Below, piece after piece: positions 24,278 to 33,969 of a stretch of 64,000 nt of DNA. A model generated the notes under the pieces. That model was not told where the DNA came from. It searched no databases and worked only from the letters and a program-made list of their open reading frames with translations. This DNA comes from Thomasclavelia sp. (lineage in GTDB: Bacteria; Bacillota_I; Bacilli_A; Erysipelotrichales; Coprobacillaceae). The stretch is from NCBI GenBank assembly GCA_028749475.1, contig JAQVWN010000007.1:21208-85207 (forward strand), read 5' to 3'. Both the position numbers and the translations under genes were made by a program. Within the stretch, counting starts at the first letter, position 1. Each line of letters starts with the position of its first letter.

Positions 24278-24853
24278 TTAGAACTTATGTCTAATAACTT
24301 CTTTTAGTTTAAATTGATGATTTTCATATTCATAGACAAATATGCAACAATTTCCAAATCCTTTTTCTAATTCTTTGGTTGGATCTTGAATTCCTCTTAA
24401 AAAGTTAAAACAAGCTCCAGAATGGGATACTGCTAAAACACTATGATGATCTTCTTTTTCCATTATGTTTGATAGGGTATCAAGCATTCTATCTCTAACA
24501 GTATTTGAAGATTCACCACCGTATTGCAGATAAAATGTTTCACAGTCTTTAGGAGTAAGATGTTTATTTAAGTATTCTCCTTCTCCTTCTAGTAATCCAT
24601 AATTATTTTCTTTAATACCTTTGATTCTTTTATAAGGCATGTCTGTAACTAACTCTAAGGTATCACAACATCTTTCAGAGGTCGAAGAGTAGGCGTGGTC
24701 AAAAGTAATATTATTATCTTTGAACCATTTACCAGCTACCTTTGCTTGGTGGATTCCTTCGCTTGTAAGCGGAGAATCACACCAACCTTGAATCTTATTT
24801 AGTTTATTGAATAAAGTTTGTCCATGACGCATTAAATATAAAGTTTTAACCAT
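24278..24853 (-). CDS. histidine phosphatase family protein (phosphoglycerate-mutase-like)
   Basis: 191 residues with the histidine-phosphatase motif LMRHGQT near the start (catalytic His9), GWCDSPLT, SSTSERC (substrate-binding Arg), and a second His in SHSGAC. Family members dephosphorylate small molecules; the substrate cannot be told from sequence, and the short length and lack of mutase insertions favour a phosphatase over a glycolytic mutase. It begins immediately after the stop of the minus-strand hydrolase, behind TAGGTGAT, so the pair is an operon. Confidence 0.8.
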   Translation of the reverse strand: MVKTLYLMRHGQTLFNKLNKIQGWCDSPLTSEGIHQAKVAGKWFKDNNITFDHAYSSTSERCCDTLELVTDMPYKRIKGIKENNYGLLEGEGEYLNKHLTPKDCETFYLQYGGESSNTVRDRMLDTLSNIMEKEDHHSVLAVSHSGACFNFLRGIQDPTKELEKGFGNCCIFVYEYENHQFKLKEVIRHKF

Positions 24854-25675
24854 TTATTTATCACCTACTATATACTTTTCTCCTGGATTTAAGACTAAAA
24901 CTCTTTCTGGGTTTATAACATTATCTAAGATATCTTTAGGGTTACCATTAAATGCTGAAGACTTTGGAGAGTCAACACTGCCCCAGTGAATTAAGATAAG
25001 TTTAGAATCAGGATAAGTATTTGCTAGTTTGTAAGCATCCTTTAATCCAATATGAACAGGATTATCTGCATAGTCAAATAAGATTACATCGGGTGGATCC
25101 ATATGTAATTGACTATCTAATAATTTAGAATCACCAACATACCAAATCTTACAGTCTTTACATGTTAGATAAAAACCACAATATTCTCTATCTTCCCAAA
25201 CCCGATAATTATATTTTTCAATACCATTTTGCCAAGCATGATCGGCTGGAGTAGTAATGATCTCAACATCATTTACTTTAATCTTGTCACCAATGTCGTG
25301 GCCAATGGCATTATTAATGCCACATTCTTCTTTCATTAATGAAGCTACGTAGAATGAAGTATGAAACTCTTTAGTAACGTCTTTGATATCTCTTAAAGTA
25401 GGTCTAGAGTAATGATCGTTATCCACGTGAGATACCAGCACACCATCAACCTTAACGACATCTTTAATATCTAAAGGCATATCAATTAGGAGGGGCATAT
25501 CAAAACCTTCAAGTAAAGGATCAATCATAATGATAGTTCCATGAGTATTAATCATGGCTCCACCACCACCTAACCAATAGATACTTGTATTATTATGATC
25601 TTTAAAATCATCTTTGCCCATTTTTACTGTTTTTAAAGGTTGAGCTTGTCCTTTATCATTTATTTTATAATTCAT
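24854..25675 (-). CDS. metallo-beta-lactamase-fold hydrolase, UlaG-like
   Basis: 273 residues of the metallo-beta-lactamase fold: IYWLGGGGAMI, IDPLLEG, the metal motif SHVDNDHYS, a further His in TPADHAW, VGDSKL, and ILIHWGS near the end. This order matches the UlaG-like branch, which includes ascorbate-6-phosphate lactonase, though the sequence does not fix the substrate and no other ascorbate genes are nearby. First gene of a minus-strand pair, with GAGGTAA before the start; divergent from the ABC-F gene. Confidence 0.75.
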   Translation of the reverse strand: MNYKINDKGQAQPLKTVKMGKDDFKDHNNTSIYWLGGGGAMINTHGTIIMIDPLLEGFDMPLLIDMPLDIKDVVKVDGVLVSHVDNDHYSRPTLRDIKDVTKEFHTSFYVASLMKEECGINNAIGHDIGDKIKVNDVEIITTPADHAWQNGIEKYNYRVWEDREYCGFYLTCKDCKIWYVGDSKLLDSQLHMDPPDVILFDYADNPVHIGLKDAYKLANTYPDSKLILIHWGSVDSPKSSAFNGNPKDILDNVINPERVLVLNPGEKYIVGDK

Positions 25676-25832
25676 GGTCTTTACCTCGTTTCATCTATAA
25701 TTTTAAATTAAATACTAGTAATAGACAATATCCTTTAAGATAATAAAAATAATAATTTTGTTTATAAGTAATGCATTATTAGTAAATTTATGTTAAAAAT
25801 AATATGTTTGAATTAATAAAGGAGAAATAATC

Positions 25833-27431
25833 ATGATATCAACACAAAATGTATCTCTACAATATGGAGGAAAAGTCTTATTTGAAAATGTCTCAGTTAA
25901 ATTTACTAAAGGTAACTGTTATGGAATAATTGGGGCTAATGGAGCTGGTAAATCTACCTTCCTTAAAATCTTATCTGGGGAGATAGAACCAAATAAAGGG
26001 GAAGTAGTCTTAGACCCTAATGAAAGACTATCAGTTCTAAAACAAGACCATTATGCCTATGATGAATATAAAGTTGTTGATACCGTTATTATGGGTAATA
26101 AAAAGCTTTATAGCATTATGCAAGAAAAAGAAAAATTATACGCAAAACCTGATTTCAATGATGAAGATGGAATTAAACTAGGAGAACTAGAAGGTGAGTT
26201 TGCGGATATGGATGGTTGGAATGCTGAAGCTGATGCTGAAACTATGCTTAATGGCTTAGGGATTCCAACAGAACTTCACGACAAGTTAATGAAAGATTTA
26301 GATGGTAATCAAAAAGTAAAAGTATTGCTTGCGCAAGCTTTATTTGGTGATCCTGATATTTTACTTTTAGACGAACCTACTAACCACTTAGATTTAAAAA
26401 GTATAAATTGGTTAGAAAATTTCTTGTTAAACTTTAAAAATACGGTCATTGTAGTCAGCCATGATCGGCATTTCCTAAATAAAGTATGTACTCATATTGC
26501 CGATATAGATTACCAAAAGTTACAACTATATGTTGGTAACTATGATTTTTGGTATGAATACTCAAAAATGCAAGTAAACCAAGCTAAAGAAGTAAATAAA
26601 AAAGCCGAAGCTAAGAAAAAAGAATTAGAAGACTTCATTGCTCGTTTTTCAGCTAACGCTTCTAAAGCTAAACAAGCTACTAGTAGGAAGAAATTATTAG
26701 ATAACTTAGAGATGGCTGATGTTAGACCATCATCTAGAAGATATCCTTTCATTGGTTTTAAACCTGGAAGAGAAGTTGGAAACATTGTCTTAGAAGTTGA
26801 AGGTTTAACTAAAGTAATTGATGGTAAAACATTAATTAATAATGTTTCATTTTCTATTAACCCGAATGAAAAAGTTGCTTTTGTGGGTGATGATAAAGCA
26901 ACAGAGGCTTTCTTTAATATCATTATGGGGGAAGATAAAGACTTTGAAGGTTCATATAACTGGGGAGTAACTACTTCTACTTCATACTTCCCAAAAGATA
27001 ATAATAAATACTTTAATGATTGTGATTTATCACTTGTTGATTGGTTAAGACAATTTACTGATGGTAATGTATATGAACAAGACTTACGAGGATGGCTTGG
27101 AAGAGTGCTATTCTCTGGCGAAGAAGCTTTAAAAAAAGCCTCTGTTCTTTCCGGAGGTGAAAAGGTTAGATGCATGCTAGCTAAGATGATGATGGAAGAT
27201 GCTAATGTCTTAGTTTTAGATGAACCTACTAACCATTTAGATATGGAATCTATTCAAGCTTTAAACCAAGGTTTAATTAGTTTTAATGAGAATATTCTCT
27301 TTACTTCTCATGACCACCAATTTGTTGATACAATTGCTAGTAGAATTATTGAATTTACTGATGATGGAATTATTGATCGGACATCAACATATGATGAATT
27401 TTTAGAATATAAAGAAGCTAATGGATTATAA
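25833..27431 (+). CDS. ykpA: ABC-F family ATPase, YkpA/YbiT type
   Basis: 532 residues with two ABC domains in one chain and no membrane helices. P-loop GANGAGKST (about 36-44); first Walker B LLLDEPTNHLD; linker rich in Lys/Glu between the domains; second signature LSGGEKVRC and Walker B LVLDEPTNHLD. The second P-loop is degenerate (VGDDKATEA), as in YkpA relatives. Sequence such as KGNCYGIIGANGAG and FARFSANASKxKQATS-like stretches match Bacillus YkpA closely. ABC-F proteins act on the ribosome during translation. Start ATG 25833 behind AAAGGAGAAA. Confidence 0.88.
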   Translation: MISTQNVSLQYGGKVLFENVSVKFTKGNCYGIIGANGAGKSTFLKILSGEIEPNKGEVVLDPNERLSVLKQDHYAYDEYKVVDTVIMGNKKLYSIMQEKEKLYAKPDFNDEDGIKLGELEGEFADMDGWNAEADAETMLNGLGIPTELHDKLMKDLDGNQKVKVLLAQALFGDPDILLLDEPTNHLDLKSINWLENFLLNFKNTVIVVSHDRHFLNKVCTHIADIDYQKLQLYVGNYDFWYEYSKMQVNQAKEVNKKAEAKKKELEDFIARFSANASKAKQATSRKKLLDNLEMADVRPSSRRYPFIGFKPGREVGNIVLEVEGLTKVIDGKTLINNVSFSINPNEKVAFVGDDKATEAFFNIIMGEDKDFEGSYNWGVTTSTSYFPKDNNKYFNDCDLSLVDWLRQFTDGNVYEQDLRGWLGRVLFSGEEALKKASVLSGGEKVRCMLAKMMMEDANVLVLDEPTNHLDMESIQALNQGLISFNENILFTSHDHQFVDTIASRIIEFTDDGIIDRTSTYDEFLEYKEANGL

Positions 27432-27450
27432 TAATCCTAGCTTCTTTTAA
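27414..27450 (+). terminator. terminator of the ABC-F gene
   Basis: GAAGCTA (27414-27420) pairs with TAGCTTC (27438-27444), with inner GGATTAT/ATAATCC, then TTTT. It overlaps the last codons of the gene. Confidence 0.75.
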
Positions 27451-27462
27451 TTTATATATACA

Positions 27463-27491
27463 TTGAATTTAAACGCATAATTTGGTATTAT
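27463..27491 (+). promoter_or_regulatory. promoter of the dap operon
   Basis: TTGAAT (27463-27468), 17-base spacer, TATTAT (27486-27491), 26 bases before the dapF start. No lysine riboswitch fits in the short leader. Confidence 0.6.
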
Positions 27492-27517
27492 TTTTACAAT
27501 TATTAAGGAGGGTAAAT

Positions 27518-28372
27518 ATGGAACTTAAGTTCACTAAAATGGAAGGAATAGGTAATGATTATATCTACTTTGATGGTATCAACCAAAAAGTACCTACAAC
27601 TCCAACCTTTATTAAAGAAGTAAGTGATCGTCATTTTGGAATTGGATCTGATGGAATTATTATTATTCTTCCTTCTGATAAATATGATTTTAAAATGAGA
27701 ATGTTTAATAATGATGGTTCTGAAGGAATGATGTGTGGTAATGGAATTAGATGTTTTAGTAAGTTTGTCTTTGAAAAAGGATTGACTGATAAAAAGGTTT
27801 TAAACATTGAAACTAAATCTGGACTTCGAGTAGTTACTTTATTATTTGAAGAAGGTAAAGTCGTTGGAGCAACAGTAGATATGGGTAAACCTGAAATTAA
27901 TTGCTCTAAAATTCCGGTAACTTTTGAAAAAGATACATTGATTAATGAAACAATCAAAATAGATGAAACAAATTATAAACTAACAGCTGTTTCAGTTGGT
28001 AACCCTCATGTTATAACTTATGTTTATAATCTTGATAATTTAGATTTAGAAAAAATAGGTCCTAAATTTGAACATGATAAAATGTTCCCTCAATCAGTAA
28101 ACACTGAATTTGTTGAAGTGATTGATGATACTCATTTAAAAATGCGAGTATGGGAAAGAGGAAGTGGCGAAACAATGGCTTGTGGTACTGGTGCATGTGC
28201 AGTTATGTATGCCAGTAAACTAAATGGCCTTATTAAAGATAAAGCTACCATTCAACTATTAGGTGGAGACTTAGTGGTTGAGTATAAAGATGAACATATC
28301 TTTATGAGTGGACCAGCCACTAATACTTTTGAAGGATATATTAATGTCGAAGGAGATAAGTATGTTAAATAG
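27518..28372 (+). CDS. dapF: diaminopimelate epimerase
   Basis: 284 residues. It interconverts LL- and meso-diaminopimelate for peptidoglycan and lysine. Both catalytic cysteines are visible: [10 protein letters not shown] (first Cys) and ACGTGACAV (second Cys), with the surrounding NNDGSEG and ERGSGET. Length is typical. The start at ATG 27518 is chosen for the strong AAGGAGGGT upstream; the longer frame from 27482 lacks one. First gene of a four-gene operon; its end overlaps dapH by 11 bases. Confidence 0.95.
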   Translation: MELKFTKMEGIGNDYIYFDGINQKVPTTPTFIKEVSDRHFGIGSDGIIIILPSDKYDFKMRMFNNDGSEGMMCGNGIRCFSKFVFEKGLTDKKVLNIETKSGLRVVTLLFEEGKVVGATVDMGKPEINCSKIPVTFEKDTLINETIKIDETNYKLTAVSVGNPHVITYVYNLDNLDLEKIGPKFEHDKMFPQSVNTEFVEVIDDTHLKMRVWERGSGETMACGTGACAVMYASKLNGLIKDKATIQLLGGDLVVEYKDEHIFMSGPATNTFEGYINVEGDKYVK

Positions 28373-29066
28373 TGCCAAAGAAATAATTGATTATATTAGT
28401 AATGCTAAAAAACAAACACCAGTTAAAGTATATTTAAATGGTGAAAACTTACCTAAAACTAGTGATTTTAAAATGTTTGGAGATTCTCATTTTAAAGTAT
28501 GTGTAGGTGATTATGACTTAATTAAAAAATACATGATGACAAACAAAGATATTATTACTGATTCATATCTTGAACAAGATCGTCGTAATTCAGCAATTCC
28601 AATGATGGATACTTTAAACGTTAACGCTCGAATTGAACCAGGTTCATTTATTAGAGAACATGTCGTTATTGAAGATAATGCCGTTATCATGATGGGGGCT
28701 GTAATTAATATTGGAGCCAAAATTGGTGAAGGTAGTATGATTGACATGGGAGCTATCTTAGGTGGTAGAGCCGAAGTTGGAAAACACTGTCATGTGGGAG
28801 CTGGCGCAGTGCTAGCTGGTGTTATTGAACCCCCTAGTGCCTCACCTGTAATCTTAGAAGATGATGTCTTAGTTGGTGCTAATGCCGTTATCATTGAAGG
28901 TGTTCATGTTGGTAAAGGGGCGGTAATTGGGGCTGGATCTATCGTTACAAGTGATGTTCCTGCCGGAGCAGTAGTAGTAGGTAATCCTGGTCGTATTGTT
29001 AAAGATCAAAAAGATGACCAAACTAAAGATAAAACTCAATTAATGGATGATTTAAGAAAAATATAG
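28362..29066 (+). CDS. dapH: tetrahydrodipicolinate N-acetyltransferase
   Basis: 234 residues, the usual size. The C-terminal two thirds is a left-handed beta-helix of hexapeptide repeats ([53 protein letters not shown]), and the N-terminal part is the small DapH domain. It acetylates tetrahydrodipicolinate with acetyl-CoA, committing DAP synthesis to the acetylated branch. The start at ATG 28362 is preferred because CGAAGGAGATAAG precedes it. Confidence 0.93.
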   Translation: MLNSAKEIIDYISNAKKQTPVKVYLNGENLPKTSDFKMFGDSHFKVCVGDYDLIKKYMMTNKDIITDSYLEQDRRNSAIPMMDTLNVNARIEPGSFIREHVVIEDNAVIMMGAVINIGAKIGEGSMIDMGAILGGRAEVGKHCHVGAGAVLAGVIEPPSASPVILEDDVLVGANAVIIEGVHVGKGAVIGAGSIVTSDVPAGAVVVGNPGRIVKDQKDDQTKDKTQLMDDLRKI

Positions 29067-29077
29067 GAGATACTATT

Positions 29078-30208
29078 ATGACTTCAATCAATGATTTAAA
29101 AAGATGGCGTCAAGATCTTCATCAAATTCCCGAAATAGGTTTTAAAGAAGTTGAAACAACAGCCTATTTAAAAAAAGAATTAGAAAGTCTTGGTTATAAT
29201 GTAAATAAGTTATTAGATACAGGTGTCTATGTTTATATTGATAATAATAAAGATAAAACAATCGCTTTTAGAAGTGATATTGATGCTTTAAAACTAACTG
29301 AAGAAACGGGAGTTAGTTTTAAATCTAAACACTTTGGCTATATGCATGGCTGTGGTCACGATGGCCATATGAGTGCTCTTTTAGGACTTGCTAAAAGGTT
29401 AAAAGAAAGTAATGATTATCCCTATAACTATTTACTAATTTTCCAACCTGCTGAAGAACTTGCTGGTGGATCGATTGGAGTAATTAAAACTGGTATCTTA
29501 AAAAAATATAATGTTCAAGCAATCTTTGGAATGCATTTAATGCCCGATTATCCAAAAGGAAAAATCTGTTGTAAAGAAGGTCCATTGATGGCTCAAAATG
29601 GTGAACTAGATATTACTATTAAAGGTAAATCAGCTCATGCTGGTAAAGCTCATCTAGGAGTGGATGCCGTAGTGATTGCTAGTGAAATAGTTAATTCTAT
29701 TCAATTAATTGTTTCTAGAGAACTTTCGGCCTTTCATCCAACCATTATTAATATTGGTAAAATGAATGCCGGAACTATTCGTAATATTGTGGCAGAAGAT
29801 GCCTCATTAGAAGGAACAGTTAGAGTTTTTGATGAAAATGATTTCAAAAAGATTCAAACGGAAATTAATTCAATTGCTAAAGCATGTGAATTAAAATATG
29901 GATGTAAAGTGGATGTTAAATTAGAAGCTGATAATCCACCTGTAAATAATGATAGTAAATTATATCAAGAATTCTTACAGGTAGTTGATAAAGATAATTA
30001 TTTAGAAGTTAAAGAACCATTAATGCTTTCTGAAGATTATTCCCATTATCAAAAAGAAATACCAGGAATATTCTTTTTCTTAGGTACTCAAACAAAAGAT
30101 AATAAAGCTGGACTTCATACTGGTAAGTTTAACTTTAATGAAGATATTTTATTAAAAGCAGTTGATACTTATTATAGTATTGCTACAAAGATTAAGTTAG
30201 GAGACTAA
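29078..30208 (+). CDS. dapL: N-acetyldiaminopimelate deacetylase (M20 family)
   Basis: 376 residues, M20 metallopeptidase-like. Metal-site motifs: MHGCGHDGHM (Cys/His), EELAGGS (Glu pair), FGMHLMP, and near the end LSEDYSHY and GLHTGKFN. Length and order match Bacillus YkuR/DapL, which removes acetate from N-acetyl-LL-DAP to give LL-DAP. Being between dapH and an aminotransferase supports this over the related hippurate hydrolases. AGGAGATAC precedes ATG 29078. Confidence 0.88.
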   Translation: MTSINDLKRWRQDLHQIPEIGFKEVETTAYLKKELESLGYNVNKLLDTGVYVYIDNNKDKTIAFRSDIDALKLTEETGVSFKSKHFGYMHGCGHDGHMSALLGLAKRLKESNDYPYNYLLIFQPAEELAGGSIGVIKTGILKKYNVQAIFGMHLMPDYPKGKICCKEGPLMAQNGELDITIKGKSAHAGKAHLGVDAVVIASEIVNSIQLIVSRELSAFHPTIINIGKMNAGTIRNIVAEDASLEGTVRVFDENDFKKIQTEINSIAKACELKYGCKVDVKLEADNPPVNNDSKLYQEFLQVVDKDNYLEVKEPLMLSEDYSHYQKEIPGIFFFLGTQTKDNKAGLHTGKFNFNEDILLKAVDTYYSIATKIKLGD

Positions 30209-30209
30209 A

Positions 30210-31394
30210 ATGAAATATTACGATAGAGCAGAAAATGTATTTTTAAAAGCATATGGAAGATTTGATATCACATTTGATCATGGTAAAGGTGTTCATTTAT
30301 ATGATGTAAATAATAAAGAGTATTTAGATTTTTATGCCGGAATAGGAGTTAATTCATTTGGGTATGATCATCCAGTATATTGTGAGGCTCTCACTCGTCA
30401 AATCCATCGTTTAATGCATGTCTCAAATTATTTTAATACAGTTGAAGCTATTAGCGCCGCTGAAAAAGTTACTAAAGAAACTAAGATGGATAAGATTTTC
30501 TTTTGTAATTCTGGGGCAGAAGCTACTGAAGGAGCGTTAAAACTTGCTCGTAAGTATTACTTCTTAAAACATGGTAAAGCTGATAGTGAAGTAATCAGTA
30601 TGAATCATTCTTTTCATGGTCGTACGACTGGTTCAGTAAAACTTACTGGTAATCCTCATTATCAAGAAGCTTTTGGTCCCTTAATGGAGAATGTTAAATA
30701 CGGAACTTTAAATGATTTAAGTAGTGTCGAATCATTAATAACTGATAAAACAGCAGCCATTATTGTTGAACCTGTTCAAGGTGAAGGCGGAGTTAATGTT
30801 TGTTCTAAAGAATTCTTACAAGGTTTAAGAATCCTTTGTGATGAAAATGATATTGCTTTAATCCTTGATGAAGTTCAATGTGGTATGGGAAGAACCGGAA
30901 CTATTATGACTTACTTCCAATATGATATTATGCCTGATATTTTATGTATGGCTAAAGGAATTGGAGCCGGTTTTCCAATGGGGGCATTTGCCGCTAGAGG
31001 AAGATTTGCTGATGCAATGGAACCAGGAGATCATGGTAGTACTTATGGTGGTAATCCAATGGCTGGTTGTGCATGTAATACCGTCTTTAAAATCTTAGAA
31101 GAAGAAAGAATGCTTGATCATGTCCAAAGTGTATCTACTTATTTATTTGATAAGTTAGAAAAACTTCAAAACAAACATCAAAATATTAAAGATGTTCGTG
31201 GTTTAGGTTTAATGGTCGGAATTGAATTTGATAAACCAGTTAAATCATTAATTCAAGAATGTTTAGACAACGGTTTAATTATGGTAACTGCTGGAACTAA
31301 TGTGGTTAGATTACTTCCACCATTTATTATAACTAATGAAGATGTTGATAAAATGATTGAAATATTTGACAAGGCAATCACTAAAGTAATGTAA
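30210..31394 (+). CDS. class-III aminotransferase, probably N-acetyl-DAP aminotransferase
   Basis: 394 residues of the ArgD-like class-III PLP aminotransferases: CNSGAEATEGALKLAR, FHGRTTGSVKLTG, VEPVQGEGG, ILDEVQCGMGRTG, and the PLP lysine in CMAKGIGAGFPMGAF. By sequence it would be called acetylornithine aminotransferase, but its position one base after the deacetylase in the dap operon, with no arg genes nearby, suggests it transaminates N-acetyl-2-amino-6-oxopimelate. In Bacillus that step uses the unrelated class-I enzyme PatA. It may also serve arginine synthesis. Confidence 0.75.
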   Translation: MKYYDRAENVFLKAYGRFDITFDHGKGVHLYDVNNKEYLDFYAGIGVNSFGYDHPVYCEALTRQIHRLMHVSNYFNTVEAISAAEKVTKETKMDKIFFCNSGAEATEGALKLARKYYFLKHGKADSEVISMNHSFHGRTTGSVKLTGNPHYQEAFGPLMENVKYGTLNDLSSVESLITDKTAAIIVEPVQGEGGVNVCSKEFLQGLRILCDENDIALILDEVQCGMGRTGTIMTYFQYDIMPDILCMAKGIGAGFPMGAFAARGRFADAMEPGDHGSTYGGNPMAGCACNTVFKILEEERMLDHVQSVSTYLFDKLEKLQNKHQNIKDVRGLGLMVGIEFDKPVKSLIQECLDNGLIMVTAGTNVVRLLPPFIITNEDVDKMIEIFDKAITKVM

Positions 31395-31418
31395 GGCTAG
31401 ATTTCTAGCCTTTTTATT
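31393..31418 (+). terminator. terminator of the dap operon
   Basis: AAGGCTAG (31393-31400) pairs with CTAGCCTT (31405-31412), ending in TTTTTATTTT. It starts at the last base of the stop codon. Confidence 0.9.
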
Positions 31419-31468
31419 TTAGAGTAAAAACCTATATGACTAACTATATACATATAGGAGGATTATCA

Positions 31469-33505
31469 ATGTTTAAATATCCGATTTACAAACAAGATGA
31501 TGAGGTAAGTTGTGGAGCTTATTGCATTAAAATGATAATGAAATATTACAAACAAACAAAAGATATCTCTAAAATAAAACAGTTATGTCGAATAGATGAA
31601 CAAGGAATAACTATATATGGTTTAATTAAATGTTTTAAAGCTTTTAATGTGGAAGCTAAGAGTTATTCTTGTGACCTGGATAGTTTCTTAAAAGAAACAA
31701 GTAAACCTTCAATTGTCTTAACTAAAGAAAATAATCTCAATCATTATCTAGTTTACTATACGATGATAAAAGATAGAATTGTTCTAGGAGACCCAGCTAA
31801 AGGCCTTAGAATTATGTATATTGATGAATTCGAAAAGATATTTATGGGAATTACAGTAAGTATTATTCATGTAGGTATTCCAACTAATAATGATGAAGAC
31901 TATCAAACATTTAATAACTTCTTACTTTCATATTTAAAAAAGAATTATAAAGAAGTAATGAAAGTAATAAGTTATTCGACAATAATTAGTATATTATCCT
32001 TACTTTGTTCATTGTATTTTAGGTTAGTTAGTGATTACTTTAAAGATTATTCTTTTATAGTTATAAGTATTTATACTTTAGGGTTTATTGGAATATATTT
32101 AATTAGAGAATTATTTAATTATAAAAAACAAGATTTCTCAATCCAAATTAAACAATACTTAGATGAAGAATATATTATTAAAGTTGTCAAAGATAGCATC
32201 TATCTACCAGTAAATTCCTATAATGGTAAAGCAGCTACCTTTTTAACCAGAGCTAATAGTTTAATGAATTTATCAGAATTTTTTATCAGTTTTTATCAAA
32301 CGTTCTTTATGGATGGAATACTACTTATAAGTGTCTTAATTATGTTAGGAATATTTAATCTAATGATTTTACTTACTTCAATAATACTGCTAGTAATAGT
32401 TTGTGGAGTAATTCTATTATTTTACTTTCATCTTAAAAGATTAAATCAAGAAATAGTTGAAAGAAATGAAATGTTATCAGAAACATTAAATGAGATGTAT
32501 GATAATATTTTAAACATTAAACAATACTCAGTTTCTAAGTATATTAAGAGTAAAATCCATTATAAATACTTTATGTATTTTACTTCTTTATATAATAAAC
32601 TTAAAAAGATTAATCGTTCTAATTTTATGATTGCTAGTATTCTTCAAACTGGAATTCTAATTATTATGTTAGTATCGCTATATTTGTTTAAACAAAAATC
32701 CTTTACTATTGGGGATGTTATTATGATCTATATGTTAGTATCGTACCTAATTGAACCAACTATGAAAATTATCGATATGATAATGCATAAAGATGAAATG
32801 AATATCTTATATGAACGCTATAAACAACTATTACCTGGTAAAATAGAAAAGAAGAAAAAGATTAAAAAAGTTAAAAGTATCTCTTTTGAACATATTACTT
32901 ATAGTTATGGTTTTAGACCACCAATAATAGAAGGCTTAGATTATACAATTAATAAATCTATCTTTTTAAAAGGAGAAGTAGCTTCTGGTAAAACTAGTCT
33001 ATGTAAACTTATAATGGGTTATGATAGCGTAGTCAAAGGCAAAGTAAAAATCAATAATATTGATATTCAAGATATTGATAATAAACAACTTTCTTCTAAG
33101 ATGACCTATTTAGATAAAACACCTATTTTCTTTAATGAATCACTACGATTTAATCTATCTTTAGATAAATATGATGAAGATAAGATGTTAAGTTTATTAA
33201 AGTATTTTGATTTAGATAATCTTATTAATCGCTTAGATGAACAGATCGATGTTAGTGGCGGCTTTTTAAGTTCTGGTCAGCAACAAATTATCATTCTAAT
33301 TAGAGCTATTTTAAAAGATGGAGATGTTTTAATATTGGATGAATCTTTAAGTAATCTTGATGATGGTAAAGTAAATAAAGTATTGGAATATCTTGATAAG
33401 TATTTAAGTGATAAGATTATTATTCTTGTATCTCATCAAATTAATATAATGAAGGGGAATTTTGATTGTGTTATAATGGATTCAGGTTTAATTAAAGAGG
33501 AATAA
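31469..33505 (+). CDS. peptidase-containing ABC exporter (C39 peptidase, bacteriocin type)
   Basis: 678 residues. The N-terminal C39 peptidase (about 1-130) has its catalytic Cys in DEVSCGAYC, His in LNHYLVYY and Asp in LGDPAKG; the transmembrane region has about five to six helices (about 165-430); the ABC domain shows P-loop GEVASGKT, signature LSSGQQQ and Walker B VLILDESLSNLD. Such proteins cut the double-Gly leader from a peptide and export it. No precursor peptide or immunity gene is seen on either side, so the substrate must be elsewhere or lost. The start at ATG 31469 follows ATAGGAGGATT. Confidence 0.88.
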   Translation: MFKYPIYKQDDEVSCGAYCIKMIMKYYKQTKDISKIKQLCRIDEQGITIYGLIKCFKAFNVEAKSYSCDLDSFLKETSKPSIVLTKENNLNHYLVYYTMIKDRIVLGDPAKGLRIMYIDEFEKIFMGITVSIIHVGIPTNNDEDYQTFNNFLLSYLKKNYKEVMKVISYSTIISILSLLCSLYFRLVSDYFKDYSFIVISIYTLGFIGIYLIRELFNYKKQDFSIQIKQYLDEEYIIKVVKDSIYLPVNSYNGKAATFLTRANSLMNLSEFFISFYQTFFMDGILLISVLIMLGIFNLMILLTSIILLVIVCGVILLFYFHLKRLNQEIVERNEMLSETLNEMYDNILNIKQYSVSKYIKSKIHYKYFMYFTSLYNKLKKINRSNFMIASILQTGILIIMLVSLYLFKQKSFTIGDVIMIYMLVSYLIEPTMKIIDMIMHKDEMNILYERYKQLLPGKIEKKKKIKKVKSISFEHITYSYGFRPPIIEGLDYTINKSIFLKGEVASGKTSLCKLIMGYDSVVKGKVKINNIDIQDIDNKQLSSKMTYLDKTPIFFNESLRFNLSLDKYDEDKMLSLLKYFDLDNLINRLDEQIDVSGGFLSSGQQQIIILIRAILKDGDVLILDESLSNLDDGKVNKVLEYLDKYLSDKIIILVSHQINIMKGNFDCVIMDSGLIKEE

Positions 33506-33506
33506 A

Positions 33507-33965
33507 ATGAATATTGATTTTACACTTACAAATGAAACAAAAGACTTTAAAGATGACTATAATGATGATTATTTAATGATTATTAAAGAAATTGTTAAAG
33601 TCTTAAATATTGATGATGATTTAGAAGTATCATGTATCTTAGTAGATAATGATAAGATTCATTCAATTAATAAAGAGTATCGAGGGATAGATCGTCCTAC
33701 TGATGTCATTAGCTTTGCCTTAGAAGATAATGAACAGTTTTATGTTCCAGGAATGCCAAGAACACTAGGGGATATCTTTATCAGTGTTGATAAAGCTAAA
33801 GAACAAGCTCAGGAATATGGTCATTCTTTAAGAAGAGAAATGTGTTTTCTTTTTACCCATGGTATGCTTCATTTACTCGGTTATGATCATATGACTAAAG
33901 AAGATGAAGAAGAAATGTTCTCTCTTCAAAATAAGATATTTAATAATTTAAAGATTGGAAGATAA
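33507..33965 (+). CDS. ybeY: endoribonuclease YbeY
   Basis: 152 residues with the zinc motif HGMLHLLGYDH (three His) and RPTDVISFAL, GDIFIS typical of YbeY, which acts in 16S rRNA 3' processing and ribosome quality control. It starts one base after the exporter stop, behind AAAGAGGAATA, so it shares a transcript with the gene before. First of the conserved ybeY-cdd-era-recO block; phoH and dgkA, which often accompany it, are absent here. Confidence 0.95.
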   Translation: MNIDFTLTNETKDFKDDYNDDYLMIIKEIVKVLNIDDDLEVSCILVDNDKIHSINKEYRGIDRPTDVISFALEDNEQFYVPGMPRTLGDIFISVDKAKEQAQEYGHSLRREMCFLFTHGMLHLLGYDHMTKEDEEEMFSLQNKIFNNLKIGR

Positions 33966-33969
33966 AACG

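Noticed and set aside
26540..27175. Long minus-strand open frame opposite the ABC-F gene
   Set aside because: It is the shadow of a well-supported gene, without ribosome site or recognisable motifs.
30210..31394. Plain acetylornithine aminotransferase of arginine synthesis
   Set aside because: Possible by sequence, but all neighbours belong to DAP synthesis and no arg gene is present, so the DAP role is preferred.
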